DNA of 64,000 nucleotides from CAVTWD01 sp963738325 (GCA_963738325.1 CAVTWD010000017.1:434001-498000), one strand, 5' to 3'; shown: positions 53,459 through 62,722, counted from the first letter of the stretch. Made by a program: numbers and translations. Notes: generated from the sequence alone by a model not told the origin.

Positions 53459-54376
53459 ATGACAGCAACGACGAGAGAGCGGACCGCCACGATGAGGATC
53501 GATCAAGCGGCGGGCGGCGAGGTGGTGGTCACGTCGTACAGGGACGCATCGACGCGCACCGTCTCCGCCGGGGGTGTCGACTTCGCCTACCGCGAGCTCG
53601 GCCCGAGGGCTGGCGTGCCGGTGATCTTCCTCACCCATCTGGCCGCCGTGTTGGACAACTGGGACCCTCGAGTGGTCGACGGCATCGCCGCCCGGCACCG
53701 GGTCATCACGTTCGACAACCGCGGCGTTGGCGCTTCGAGCGGTTCCACGCCCGGCACCATCGAGGCGATGGCGAAGGACGCCGTCGTGTTCATCCGGGCG
53801 CTGGGTCTCGAGAAGGTCGACGTCTTCGGCTTTTCGATGGGCGGCATGATCGCCCAGGTGATCGCCGTGGACGAACCGCAGCTCGTCCGCAAGCTGATCC
53901 TCGCCGGCACGGGTCCCGCCGGCGGCGACGGCATCACGAACGTGACCCGGATCGCGCACCTCGACACGCTGCGAGGGCTGCTCACGTTGCAGGACCCGAA
54001 GCAGTTCCTGTTCTTCACCAGGACGCCCAACGGGCGTCGAGCCGGCAAGGCGTTCTTGGGCCGCTTGAAGGAGCGCACCGAGAACCGCGACAAGGCCATC
54101 TCGCTCAGGTCGTACGCCGCCCAGCTCACGGCCATCCACCGCTGGGGCAAGCAGCAGCCTGCCGACCTGTCGGTCATTCGTCAGCCGGTTCTCGTCGCCA
54201 ACGGCGAGAGCGACCGGATGGTGCCGACGACGAACTCGGTCGACCTGGCACGGCGCCTGCCGGACGCTGACCTGGTGGTCTACCCCGACGCCGGCCACGG
54301 CGGCATCTTCCAGTTCCACGAGCAGTACGTCGAGAAGGCGCTCGAGTTCCTCGAGCAGTGGTGCGACGGCGCCTGA
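53459..54376 (+). CDS. Alpha/beta-hydrolase
   Basis: 305 residues. PVIFLTHLAAVLDNWDPRVV, ITFDNRGVGASSGSTPGTIE, VDVFGFSMGGMIAQVIAVDE (nucleophile elbow GFSMGG, Ser), NGESDRMVPTTNSVDLARRL (Asp) and YPDAGHGGIFQFHEQYVEKA (His) complete the triad. Similar to haloperoxidase/3-oxoadipate enol-lactonase-like hydrolases. ATG 53459 follows GGCAGGAG. First gene of the TetR-controlled set. Confidence 0.9.
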   Translation: MTATTRERTATMRIDQAAGGEVVVTSYRDASTRTVSAGGVDFAYRELGPRAGVPVIFLTHLAAVLDNWDPRVVDGIAARHRVITFDNRGVGASSGSTPGTIEAMAKDAVVFIRALGLEKVDVFGFSMGGMIAQVIAVDEPQLVRKLILAGTGPAGGDGITNVTRIAHLDTLRGLLTLQDPKQFLFFTRTPNGRRAGKAFLGRLKERTENRDKAISLRSYAAQLTAIHRWGKQQPADLSVIRQPVLVANGESDRMVPTTNSVDLARRLPDADLVVYPDAGHGGIFQFHEQYVEKALEFLEQWCDGA

Positions 54377-54522
54377 CCGAGCGCCCTCGCCCGCACCGCC
54401 AACGACGAGCCCGAGCCGTCGCTTGGACGCCCGCCTCGCCACGCGGTGCCGCGGCCGTGGCAACCGAACACCACGAGACCGTGACCATCCGGGACACGGC
54501 CATGACACGGAGGAATCACCTG

Positions 54523-55254
54523 ATGAAGGTTGAAGGTGCAGCTGCACTCGTCACCGGAGCCAACCGCGGGCTGGGCGCTGCCGTCGCCCAGGCACTCCTG
54601 GACGCCGGTGCCAAGGTGTACGGCGCCGCCCGCGACACCACGAGCATCACGAACCGAGACGTCATCCCGGTCCGGCTCGACGTGACCAGCGCCGACGACA
54701 TCGCCGACGCGGCGCGTACGTGCGCGGACGTCTCCATCGTCGTCAACAACGCGGGCATCCTCCGAAGCTCCGCATCGCTGGCACCAGGCGCCGTCGACGC
54801 CGCGCGGGCCGAGATGGAAACGAACTTCTTCGGCTCGATGCGGATGGCGCGAGCGTTCGCGCCGGTCCTGAGCGACAACGGCGGGGGCGCACTGGTGAAC
54901 GTGCTGTCGGTGCTCTCGTTCATCTCCATGCCCCAAGGCGCCACCTACAGCGCGTCGAAGGCCGCCGCGTGGTCGCTCACGAACGCGCTGCGCATCGAGC
55001 TGCGACGGCAGGGAACACTGGTCGTCGCCGTGCACGCCGGGTTCATCGACACCGACATGGCCGCCGATGTGAGCGGGGAGAAGATCAGCCCGCAATCGGT
55101 CGCAACCCAGATCGTTGCCGCCATCGAGGCCGACGCCGAGGAGGTCCTCGCCGATCCCACCAGCGAGATGGTGAAGGCGGCGCTGCCCAACGACCTGACG
55201 GTGCTGTACCCCGCCCTGCAGGCACAGTGGGACGCAGACGCGATCCACCGATGA
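54523..55254 (+). CDS. Short-chain dehydrogenase/reductase
   Basis: 243 residues from ATG 54523 (ACGGAGGAA upstream; ATG 54502 possible). AALVTGANRGLGAAVAQALL (TGxxxGxG), VSIVVNNAGILRSSA (NNAG), VNVLSVLSFISMPQGATYSA (Ser) and YSASKAAAWSLTNALRIELR (YxxxK). Classical SDR, NAD(P)-dependent; substrate unknown. 147 bases after the hydrolase, probably the same transcript. Confidence 0.9.
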   Translation: MKVEGAAALVTGANRGLGAAVAQALLDAGAKVYGAARDTTSITNRDVIPVRLDVTSADDIADAARTCADVSIVVNNAGILRSSASLAPGAVDAARAEMETNFFGSMRMARAFAPVLSDNGGGALVNVLSVLSFISMPQGATYSASKAAAWSLTNALRIELRRQGTLVVAVHAGFIDTDMAADVSGEKISPQSVATQIVAAIEADAEEVLADPTSEMVKAALPNDLTVLYPALQAQWDADAIHR

Positions 55255-55451
55255 GAGCCGTGAAGTGGAAGGACGTGCCGACACGCACGGTCGACGTCGC
55301 TCGGGTGAAGTTCGCGTACCCGGAGCTCGTCGGAGATCGCGTCAGGTCAGCGACGTACGCGGTGTCGATCAGGTCGTCGTCACGTGCCCAGTCCCTCGAA
55401 TGCTCACGTTGCTGCATCGAGGCTGGACCGCTCGCCGGGCCAGATCCAACC

Positions 55452-55937
55452 ATGAAGGCCTTCGTCATCGACCGATACAAGCCCGGCGATGGCGGCCGGA
55501 TCGCCGAGGTGCCAGATCCGGTGCCGGCCGACGGCCAGGTGTTGGTCCAGGTCCACGCGGCCGGGGTGAACCTGCTCGACTCCAAGATCCGCAGCGGCGA
55601 GTTCAAGGTCATCCTGCCCTACCGGATGCCACTCATCTTGGGCAACGACGTCGCCGGGGAAGTTGTTCGGGTGGGGCCGGGGGTGCGGCGGTTCAACGTC
55701 GGGGACGAGGTGTACGCCCGCCCCGACAAGGGCTCGATCGGCACGTTCGCAGAGCTCATCGCGATGAACGAAGCCGACGTGGCGCTCAAGCGGACATCAC
55801 TCTCGATGGCCGAAGCAGCCTCCATCCCGCTGGTGGGTCTGACGGCATGGCAGGCACTCGTCGAGCGTGCAAATGTGGCCATCGCCTACGTCGAATCCGG
55901 CCGCGCCAAGGGCAAGGTCGTGGTGACGATGCGATGA
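55452..55937 (+). pseudogene. Quinone oxidoreductase lacking its nucleotide-binding domain
   Basis: MKAFVIDRYKPGDGGRIAEV, GVNLLDSKIRSGEFKVILPY, LGNDVAGEVVRVGPGVRRFN and MAEAASIPLVGLTAWQALVE are the complete GroES-like half. The protein then jumps in frame from RANV to AIAYVESGRAKGKVVVTMR, the last residues of the family. About 140 residues containing the GxGxVG NADPH fold are missing, leaving 161 codons instead of about 305-330. Inactive as an oxidoreductase. 55255-55440 carries a short hydrolase-like remnant (TRTVDVARVKFAYPELVG). Confidence 0.8.
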
Positions 55938-56009
55938 CGTCCACTGCCACTGATGACATCACCTCTGGCATGAGGGGCGGCGATGAGCTCATCGCAACGC
56001 GACGCGGCG

Positions 56010-58299
56010 TCACACCGGCTCGAGCCGGGCCGGTGTGGTCTTGTGCCAGGGCGTCCCGGCCCACGGGTCGCGGTCCTCGCTGGCGGTGAAGTCGTTGGTC
56101 CCCACGCCGGTCTTCGCCCGCGCGCCCGCCTCGACATGGTCCAGGCCGAACCCGTTGGGTAGGGAGACGTGGCCGGGTTGGATGGTCTCGTCCACGGTGA
56201 CCGTCACGACCGCACTCGATCGCTTCGTGGAGAGCGTGGCGGCGGCGCCGTCGGTGACGCCGATCCGCTCAGCGTCAGCGGGCGAGACACGCAACGCACC
56301 ATCGAGGTCCTTCTTCCGCCACGCCGGGTCACGCAGGATCGTGTTCGCGGTGAACGAGCGCCGTTCCCCGGCGGAGAGAAGGAGTGGCCAGTGCGGGTCG
56401 TCGCCCGGCGGTGTCTCGGTGGTGAGCTCGGCGAGCTCGGCGAGGAGCTCGGGGATCTCGACGTGGACCAGCCCGTCGGCGGTCTTGATGCGTTGCCACG
56501 TCGCCTCCCAGGTGTCGTCGGTGAAAACGACCCCGGACGGGCTGTCGACGATCGCATCGAACAGCCGGTTGCCGGCACCGGGTCCCGCGCCGAAGCCGGC
56601 CCGGGCGACGCCGTCGGGGTTGACCTGTGAGCAGCGGATCACCATCGGCCACAGCGACGCGGCCGCGGCTGCACCGTGGGGAAGCGTCGGTCCGAGCGTG
56701 CGGTACAGCAGGACGGCGGCGACGGCGGCGAGCTTCGGATCGGTGGTGGTCGCCTCGGCGAACGCCGTCGCGAACTCCTCGCGGCTGCGCTCCGCTGCCG
56801 AACGCAGCGCCTCGACCGTCACGGGGTCGAGGAGACCGAGGGCTTCCACGATGCGGGCGTGGATTTCCGGCTCGGGCAGTGGACCCTCCGGCGGGTCGAG
56901 CACCGGTCGGCGAAGGTGGAACACGTTCTTCGGGAAGTCGAAGTTGAAGAAGGTCGCCTCGAACTTCTCGTACTGGGTGGCGGCGGGCAGCACGTAGTCC
57001 GAGTGCCTCGCCGTCTCGGTCATGAACACGTCGATGCACACGCTCACGTCGAGCGCCCGCATCGCCTCGCGCATCCGCTGGCTGTCGGCGACCGAGCTGA
57101 CCGGGTTGCCGGACTCCACGATCAGGGCCCGATAGCGCTTCGGGTGGTCGGCGAGGATCTCCTCCGGCAGCACGTTGCAGGGGATGAGCCCACCGATCAC
57201 CTTCGCCCCAACGACTGGCGAGACCGGCGCGGCCGTGGGATGGAGCTCGGTGCGGCTCATCCGCAGCATGTTCCCGATGCCGGTCATCGCGTACTGCCCA
57301 CCCGGGTTGGCAAGGTTCCCGGTGAGCAACCAGACGAGCTTCTCCAAGTAGCTCACGAGCGTCGAGTGACGGTTCATCTGCACGCCGAGGTCCTCGAACG
57401 TGGCCACGCTGGAGGCCGCCGCGATCCGCCGGGTGGCGGCGCGCACCAACGCCTCGCTCGACGCCGCTGATCTCGCAGTACCGGGAGATCGGCACCTCAC
57501 GAAGCGCGGTGAGCACCGGTTCGTAACCCGACGCATGGGATCCGAGCCAGGCGCGGTCGACGAGGCCCTCGTCGACCAGCACCGCCGCCATGGCGGCGAT
57601 GAGCCAGGCATCGCGGCCGGGCCGCACTCGGAGGTGGTAGTCGGCCATCGCCGCGGTCTCGGTGACCCGTGGATCGATCACGACCATCGCCCGGTTGGGA
57701 TCGGCGGCGATGGCCTTGAGCGTGGTGCGGGCGTGAGGGATCCCATGGGAGATCCACGGGTTCTTGCCGGGAAAGAACGCGACCTCGCAGTGCTCGAAGT
57801 CGCCGCGCAGCGGCGTCCCGAACATCTTGCCCATCACGAGCATCTCGCCGGTCTTCTCCTGCGAGATCGCGTTCGCCTTGAACCGAACACCGAGTGCGGC
57901 CAGGGTCGCCGCCCCATAGGTGCCGCCGAGATGGTTGCCCTGCCCGCCGCCGCCGTAGTAGACGATCGCCTCGCCTCCATGGGTGTCGCGAACCGCCGCC
58001 AACCGCTCGGCGACCTCGCGAACGGCGGTGTCCCAGTCGATCTCCTCGAAGGTTCCGTCGTGTCGTCGACGAAGCGGGCTCAGCAGCCGCTCACCGCGCC
58101 CGTTCTGGTAGTAGTCGAGGCGCAACGCCTTCTCGCAGGTGTAGCCCTTCGACGCCGGGTGGGCCTTGTCGCCGCGGATCCGTTCGAAGGTCCGTCCGTC
58201 ACCTCCCAAGCGGACCTCGACCCCGCAGTTGCATTCGCACAGGATGCAGGCGGTCTGACGCCAGTCAGCCGCCTGCATCACCTCGGTTCCGTCGGTCAT
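56010..58299 (-). CDS. Molybdopterin-dependent oxidoreductase (formate dehydrogenase-like), one frameshift
   Basis: About 763 codons from ATG 58299. ACILCECNCGVEVRLGGDGR is the N-terminal 4Fe-4S motif (CxxCxxxC), followed by KGYTCEKALRLDYYQNGRGE, VYYGGGGQGNHLGGTYGAAT, DPRVTETAAMADYHLRVRPG and VDEGLVDRAWL. A shift near 57470 leads to LEKLVWLLTGNLANPGGQYA, YRALIVESGNPVSSVADSQR, YVLPAATQYEKFEATFFNFD and the molydopterin-binding C-terminus (GHVSLPNGFGLDHVEAGARA, VGTNDFTASEDRDPWAGTPW). No twin-arginine signal, so cytoplasmic. Divergent from the HxlR gene; a TTCCATnATGGAA palindrome lies in the gap. The substrate is unknown. Confidence 0.85.
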
Positions 58300-58421
58300 C
58301 GCTCGTCCTCTCGTCGATCGTGCGCAGTACGCGGAACGGTTGGTGCGGGATGGAGGGCCAGCGCGGGAGCTCGATGACCTGTGCCGCGGCGCGGCCGAGC
58401 GGACACTGCCGCACCGGTCGA

Positions 58422-58468
58422 TTCCATCATGGAACCATACCGTAGCCGGTTGACGTTCCATGATGCAA
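58422..58468. promoter_or_regulatory. Two copies of a TTCCATnATGGAA operator
   Basis: TTCCATCATGGAA (58422-58434, perfect) and TTCCATGATGCAA (58456-58468, one mismatch) lie 34 bp apart between the divergent molybdo-oxidoreductase and HxlR genes. On the minus strand the first is preceded by TACGGTATGG, similar to TACGGTTGGG at the enoyl-CoA hydratase gene (63558-63567). HxlR-type binding is the simplest explanation. Confidence 0.65.
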
Positions 58469-58491
58469 CCGTCTCCTCTAGGCTGAGGGGC

Positions 58492-58968
58492 GTGAAGCGC
58501 ACCGACACCTCCGACTGGCCGTGCACCATCGCCCGCAGCGCGGCCGTGCTCGGCGACCACTGGAACCTGCTGCTCATCCGTGAGGCCTGTCTCGGCACTC
58601 GCCGATTCGACGACTTCCAGGAGGCGCTCGGTATCGGACGCAACATCCTCAGCCGACGGCTCAACGGGCTCGTGGACGATGGCCTGCTGCGCCGAGTCGA
58701 GTATCAGCAGAACCCGCCGCGCCATGAGTACCGCCTCACCGAGAAGGGCCGCGACGCCTACCCGATCCTCGCCGCCATGGCGGCCTGGGCCGACCGCTGG
58801 CTCACCGGCCCGGAAGGCACACCGCTGATACTGCACCACACCGCTTGCGACCACGACATGCACGCCGTCGTGGTCTGCAGCGAATGCGCGGAACCCCTCG
58901 ACGTCCGTGCGGTGCGAGCCAGGCCCGGACCCGGCGCTCCCGTCGGCACCCAGATCGGAGCGTCATGA
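58492..58968 (+). CDS. HxlR-family regulator
   Basis: 158 residues from GTG 58492. WPCTIARSAAVLGDHWNLLL, GTRRFDDFQEALGIGRNILS and RRLNGLVDDGLLRRVEYQQN form the HxlR winged helix, CSECAEPLDVRAVRARPGPG ends it with a small CxxC zinc-ribbon-like tail. It overlaps the next gene by four bases. It probably binds the TTCCATnATGGAA sites here and at 63545, controlling the molybdo-enzyme and the catabolic operon. Confidence 0.9.
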   Translation: MKRTDTSDWPCTIARSAAVLGDHWNLLLIREACLGTRRFDDFQEALGIGRNILSRRLNGLVDDGLLRRVEYQQNPPRHEYRLTEKGRDAYPILAAMAAWADRWLTGPEGTPLILHHTACDHDMHAVVVCSECAEPLDVRAVRARPGPGAPVGTQIGAS

Positions 58969-59180
58969 CCACCACCGCCGAATGGGTCGGCGCGCACGCC
59001 GAGGCCGCCGGCATCTCCCCGACGAGCCAGGACGACATCGATGCCCTGCTCCAACTCGCTGCCGTCGCCGCCCACGCATCCGAACGCACGGCCGCGCCGA
59101 TCACCTGCTGGATTGCCGCCACCGCCGGCCTCACCCCCGCCCGTGCGCTCGCTCTCGCCGAGTCGATGCGGCCGACGTGA
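58965..59180 (+). CDS. DUF6457-like small protein
   Basis: 71 residues. AEWVGAHAEAAGISPTSQDD, IDALLQLAAVAAHASERTAA and PITCWIAATAGL match the helical domain (WLxxxxxxLGV...LLxLAxxVAHxxERxAAPxTxFLxG) that is often fused to or located beside molybdenum-cofactor guanylyltransferases. It is translationally coupled to the HxlR gene. Its location beside a molybdopterin enzyme supports a role in cofactor supply or insertion; that is inference. Confidence 0.75.
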   Translation: MTTTAEWVGAHAEAAGISPTSQDDIDALLQLAAVAAHASERTAAPITCWIAATAGLTPARALALAESMRPT

Positions 59181-59455
59181 CCTGACGAGTCAGCGTGTGC
59201 TGGGCACACCACGCTGTCGCGACGCGACATCGGATGGTCCGATCAGGCGAAGCCGGTGAACTGACCGCCGAGCTGCGTCGCCGTGTCTTGACGACGGCCG
59301 GGGTGTGGTCGTCCTCGTAGCGGATCAGCTCGTCCCGGCCGGCGACGTGCTCTCTGAACCTCGTCCGGCCGTCGGCGTCACGGTGGCATCTTCGACAATT
59401 GCCAAGAGTTCGAGACCGCGCTCGAGTCCAACAGCGCGCTCACAGTTTGGGTGGT
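59181..59455. other. Intergenic stretch, nothing recognised
   Basis: About 275 bases between the convergent DUF6457 gene and the metallo-hydrolase. No gene, hairpin with T-run or repeat could be supported. Confidence 0.45.
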
Positions 59456-60292
59456 TCAGGTGCCGGCCTTGCGGCGTCTGAAGGCGGTCACGGCGGACAG
59501 GATCAGTGCGCTCGGGTTGCCGTGGTCCGGGTAGCGGCGTTGCATGCGGGCGACCAGGTCCCGGGAGTCGGTGCTGAGGTCGAGCTCGTCGATGAAGTCC
59601 TGGATGTAGTCCCGGGTGGCGTTCAGGGTGGCGGTCAGATCGTCGTCAGGGAGTTCGGGTCGTTTGTGCCCGGCGATGACGATGCGGGGTTCGAGAGCGG
59701 CCACCTTGGCGACGCTGGCGATCCACGCTCGCCACTCCTCGGGGCCGGAGGCGGCGAGGAACGGGTTGATGCCGTTGTAGATGACATCACCGGTGATGAC
59801 GGCGTCGAGCGAGGGGATGTGGAGCACGGTGTTGTTCGCGATGTCGGCCTGCCCGACGTTGATGGCGTGCAACGGTTGGCCGTCGATGGTGATGGTGTCG
59901 CCCTCGAGTGGTTCCGGGACGATGGTGTTGTCGAGCGCTTCGCCACCGAACCGCTCGGCCCACTCGACTCGGGCGGTCTCGTTGCCGGCTGCGATGCCGG
60001 CGGCGACGGCGGGAAGCGCGAGCGGGCGCGCCTGTGGGAATTGGTCGAGGAGGCGTTCGAGCCCGAAGTAGTGGTCGGCGTGGGCGTGGGTGACGTAGAT
60101 CGCGGTGAGCGTCCGGCCGGACGTCGCGATGCGCCGTGCCAGCTCGGCGACGTCGGTCTCCATGTACCCGGTGTCGACGAGGACTGCTTCGGTGGGGCCG
60201 AGCACGAGTGTCGCGGTGGTCGGTGAGAACTGGCCGCCGTTGCTGAGGTCGCGCATCGGGCTGGTGTAGACGTCGAGCTGCAGGTCGGTCAC
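59456..60292 (-). CDS. Metallo-beta-lactamase-fold hydrolase
   Basis: 278 residues from GTG 60292, which overlaps the stop of the preceding gene (GTGA). TATLVLGPTEAVLVDTGYME, IYVTHAHADHYFGLERLLDQ (HxHxDH), SLDAVITGDVIYNGINPFLA (bridging Asp) and PRIVIAGHKRPELPDDDLTA (last His). A complete two-metal site of the glyoxalase-II/lactonase type. Last gene of the five-gene operon; probably opens a thioester or lactone intermediate. Confidence 0.9.
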   Translation of the reverse strand: MTDLQLDVYTSPMRDLSNGGQFSPTTATLVLGPTEAVLVDTGYMETDVAELARRIATSGRTLTAIYVTHAHADHYFGLERLLDQFPQARPLALPAVAAGIAAGNETARVEWAERFGGEALDNTIVPEPLEGDTITIDGQPLHAINVGQADIANNTVLHIPSLDAVITGDVIYNGINPFLAASGPEEWRAWIASVAKVAALEPRIVIAGHKRPELPDDDLTATLNATRDYIQDFIDELDLSTDSRDLVARMQRRYPDHGNPSALILSAVTAFRRRKAGT

Positions 60293-60468
60293 TTGACGGC
60301 CTGTGGGTCGGGGGCGAGCGGGGAGCTCGCGCTCGTGGTGACAGGGTCGCTGGGTGGCGGGAACTCGACGATCCGTCCGTTCTGATTGACGCCGATGATG
60401 TCGACGCCGTTGAGGTGCTTGCCGGCCCTCGAGGTCTCGAACTCGAGGACGGCGGTGTCTGTGGTCAT
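60289..60468 (-). CDS. Short SnoaL/NTF2-like protein
   Basis: 59 residues. ATG 60468 overlaps the stop of the luciferase-like gene and its own TGA overlaps the next GTG. TAVLEFETSRAGKHLNGVDI and IGVNQNGRIVEFPPPSDPV match the last strands of SnoaL-like proteins (GxxVxGxDxIxxxxGRIxEF). The first 60-80 residues of the fold are absent, so it is a half-domain or remnant, yet its start and stop fit perfectly into the operon. Confidence 0.65.
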   Translation of the reverse strand: MTTDTAVLEFETSRAGKHLNGVDIIGVNQNGRIVEFPPPSDPVTTSASSPLAPDPQAVK

Positions 60469-61544
60469 GGGCTCCTCTTTGTCTCGAGGGTGGCGGTGGC
60501 GGCTTCCAAGTTGACGTCGTGGACGAGGTCGAGGAGGTGGGTGAGGTCGTCGAGTTGGCGCTGCAGGTCGTGGGCCGGGTCGCCCTGGAGTTGCGCGCGG
60601 AGGGTGGTGATACCGGCGTCGAGGTAGAGGCGGAGCCGACCGCGGATGAGCTCGTCGGTGCCGATGAGGTTGGTGCCGAGTCCGATGGCGGTGGGCACCC
60701 GGCGGCGTGCGGCGTCCCGGTCGCCGGCCAGCCAGAGCTGCTGGACGGCTCGGACGTCGTCGCCGTAGCCCTGGCGGGCGAAGGCGTCGTTGTAGAAGTT
60801 GGTTGTTGCCGAGCCCATGGCGCCGAACGTGAAGGCGTAGCCCTCGGCGTGGCGGCGGCCGGCGGCGTCGACGTCGTCGGTGAACTCGACACCGACCGAC
60901 ACGGTGAGATCAAGGTCGGCCAGCGGGCGGCCGGCCCGGCTGGCGCCCTCGCGGATCGGGTCGAGGAACACCTCGGCGGTCTCCGGGAAGAACGAGTTGC
61001 CGATCCAACCGTCGGCGAGCTCCCCGGTGAGGCGGAGGTTGGCGGGTCCGAGGGACGCGACGTAGATGGGGACGTGCGTGGGGGGCATCGGCGAGCGGAT
61101 CGCTCGGCCCTCGCCGCCGGGGAGGGGGAGCTGGTAGATCTCACCGTCGTACTCGAGGCGGTGGCCGGCGGTGACGGTGCGGATGATGTCGATCGTCTCG
61201 CGGGTGCGGCGCACCGGTTTGTCGAACCGGACGCCGTGCCAACCCTCCATGACCTGCGGGCCGCTGGACCCGATACCGAGTATGAACCGGCCACCGGACA
61301 GTGCCTCCAGGGACATCGCGGACATCGCGAGCATCGCCGGAGTGCGGGCACCGAGCTGCACGATCCCGGTGGCGAGCCGGATGGTGGCGGTCTGCCCGGC
61401 GAGGTACGCCAGCGGAGTCAGGGCGTCGGCGGCCCAGAACTCGGGCACCCACACCGAGTCGACGCCGAGCCGCTCCGCCTGGCGGACGAGCTCGATGCCG
61501 GCCGCGCTCGTGGGCATGGCGGCGATGCCGAGACGCAGGGTCAT
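60465..61544 (-). CDS. LLM-class (F420-type) flavin-dependent oxidoreductase
   Basis: 359 residues from ATG 61544, overlapping the previous stop. LRLGIAAMPTSAAGIELVRQ, AERLGVDSVWVPEFWAADAL, TIRLATGIVQLGARTPAMLA, MSLEALSGGRFILGIGSSGP (the F420-type GRFILGIG box) and VPIYVASLGPANLRLTGELA. TIM-barrel of the luciferase-like family; close in style to F420-dependent methylene-H4MPT reductase-like enzymes of actinobacteria. Likely reduces or oxygenates the operon's substrate. Confidence 0.9.
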   Translation of the reverse strand: MTLRLGIAAMPTSAAGIELVRQAERLGVDSVWVPEFWAADALTPLAYLAGQTATIRLATGIVQLGARTPAMLAMSAMSLEALSGGRFILGIGSSGPQVMEGWHGVRFDKPVRRTRETIDIIRTVTAGHRLEYDGEIYQLPLPGGEGRAIRSPMPPTHVPIYVASLGPANLRLTGELADGWIGNSFFPETAEVFLDPIREGASRAGRPLADLDLTVSVGVEFTDDVDAAGRRHAEGYAFTFGAMGSATTNFYNDAFARQGYGDDVRAVQQLWLAGDRDAARRRVPTAIGLGTNLIGTDELIRGRLRLYLDAGITTLRAQLQGDPAHDLQRQLDDLTHLLDLVHDVNLEAATATLETKRSP

Positions 61545-62686
61545 CGCGACTCCTCGGCGAGCTGCTTGATGCCCTCCACGGTGCGCTGCATGTTGGCCTG
61601 CACCTCGTTGAGTCGGCGACGCAGAACGCGGGCCTCCTTGCCCGGGTGCGCGGCGATCGCCATCGTGGTGCCCGACGGGCCCGGACCCATGACGTAGCTG
61701 AACCGCAACCGGGTGCGGCCGGCGGCCGGTTCCAGGTCGAAACGCCACCGTGCGCCCGGGTGGTCGGGATCGGAGGTGCGCCAACCGAAGGCGATCGGTT
61801 CGTCACAGGCGTCGACGATGCACGGCAGCGCCCACTCGCCGACCGCCTTGTGACGGTTGCGGCCGATGAACACCGCGCCAACCCCACGCTCGTCTCCTTG
61901 CCACTCGGCGCCGATCGACTCATCCGAGAACCGGGTCGGCAGATTCACGTCGGACACGAGCGACCACACCACCGCCGGAGCGGCGTCGATGTCGATCTCG
62001 GCGATCGCGCCAGGCCCGTCCTCGAAACGCAAGGTCTCACCGGGACCGTGCTCGGACGTCGTGCCGAAACGATCGAAGTAGGTGATCGCTCGCGCCGGGT
62101 GCCGTGGCGCGCGCCGGAACTCGGTGCCCTTCGTCCATGCCACCGGCAACAGCACGATCTCGGTCATGTGGGCGGGGATGCCGAGGATCTCCTTCACCCG
62201 CGCTTCGTCCTCGAGGGCGGCGGTGACCCACGTCGTCCCCAGCCCGCGCGCCCGGAGGGCGAGGCAGAAGCTCCACGCCGCCTGGATGATCGAGTCGAAC
62301 AGGCCAGGCCGGCCATTGCCGTCGTGGCGACCGATGATCGTGGGGATGACGATGGCCGGCACGTCGGCGAGGTGCTCGGCGAGGTACTCCGCCGACGCCA
62401 TCACCTGCTCCTGGGGGTGGCCGGTGCCCCGCAGCCGCTCGGCGGCGGCGGACATGAACGGCAACGCCGTCTGCCGGTAGAGCTCGCCGAGCTGGTCCTT
62501 GACGGCCTGGTCACGCACGATCACCCAGCGGCGGCTGCCCAGGTTGCCGCCGGTGGGTGCTTGCTCGGCGAGGTCGATGCAGTCGAGCAGCAACTGGTTG
62601 TCGACCGGGCGCTCGAGATCGAGTCGCCGCCGTACAGCGCGGGTGGTCGCTAAGACCTCGTCGACGTGGCGTGGATCGATGTCCAT
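61541..62686 (-). CDS. Nitroreductase-SRPBCC fusion protein
   Basis: 381 residues from ATG 62686 (AAGGAG six bases upstream). Residues 1-220 are a nitroreductase: LATTRAVRRRLDLERPVDNQ, LDCIDLAEQAPTGGNLGSRR (FMN binding), AWSFCLALRARGLGTTWVTA. Residues 240-380 are SRPBCC: IDIDAAPAVVWSLVSDVNLP, EWALPCIVDACDEPIAFGWR and ARWRFDLEPAAGRTRLRFSY. Joining a flavin reductase to a lipid-like ligand-binding fold in one chain is uncommon; the second domain may present the substrate. Starts 36 bases after the enoyl-CoA hydratase gene. Confidence 0.85.
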   Translation of the reverse strand: MDIDPRHVDEVLATTRAVRRRLDLERPVDNQLLLDCIDLAEQAPTGGNLGSRRWVIVRDQAVKDQLGELYRQTALPFMSAAAERLRGTGHPQEQVMASAEYLAEHLADVPAIVIPTIIGRHDGNGRPGLFDSIIQAAWSFCLALRARGLGTTWVTAALEDEARVKEILGIPAHMTEIVLLPVAWTKGTEFRRAPRHPARAITYFDRFGTTSEHGPGETLRFEDGPGAIAEIDIDAAPAVVWSLVSDVNLPTRFSDESIGAEWQGDERGVGAVFIGRNRHKAVGEWALPCIVDACDEPIAFGWRTSDPDHPGARWRFDLEPAAGRTRLRFSYVMGPGPSGTTMAIAAHPGKEARVLRRRLNEVQANMQRTVEGIKQLAEESR

Positions 62687-62722
62687 CGAGCGCTCCTTCG
62701 ACGTAGATACGCCGGTCACCAG

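Noticed and set aside
60519..62653. Two long plus-strand frames opposite the catabolic operon
   Set aside because: Low-complexity Gly/Asp/Arg translations, antisense to genes with clear domains and coupled starts.
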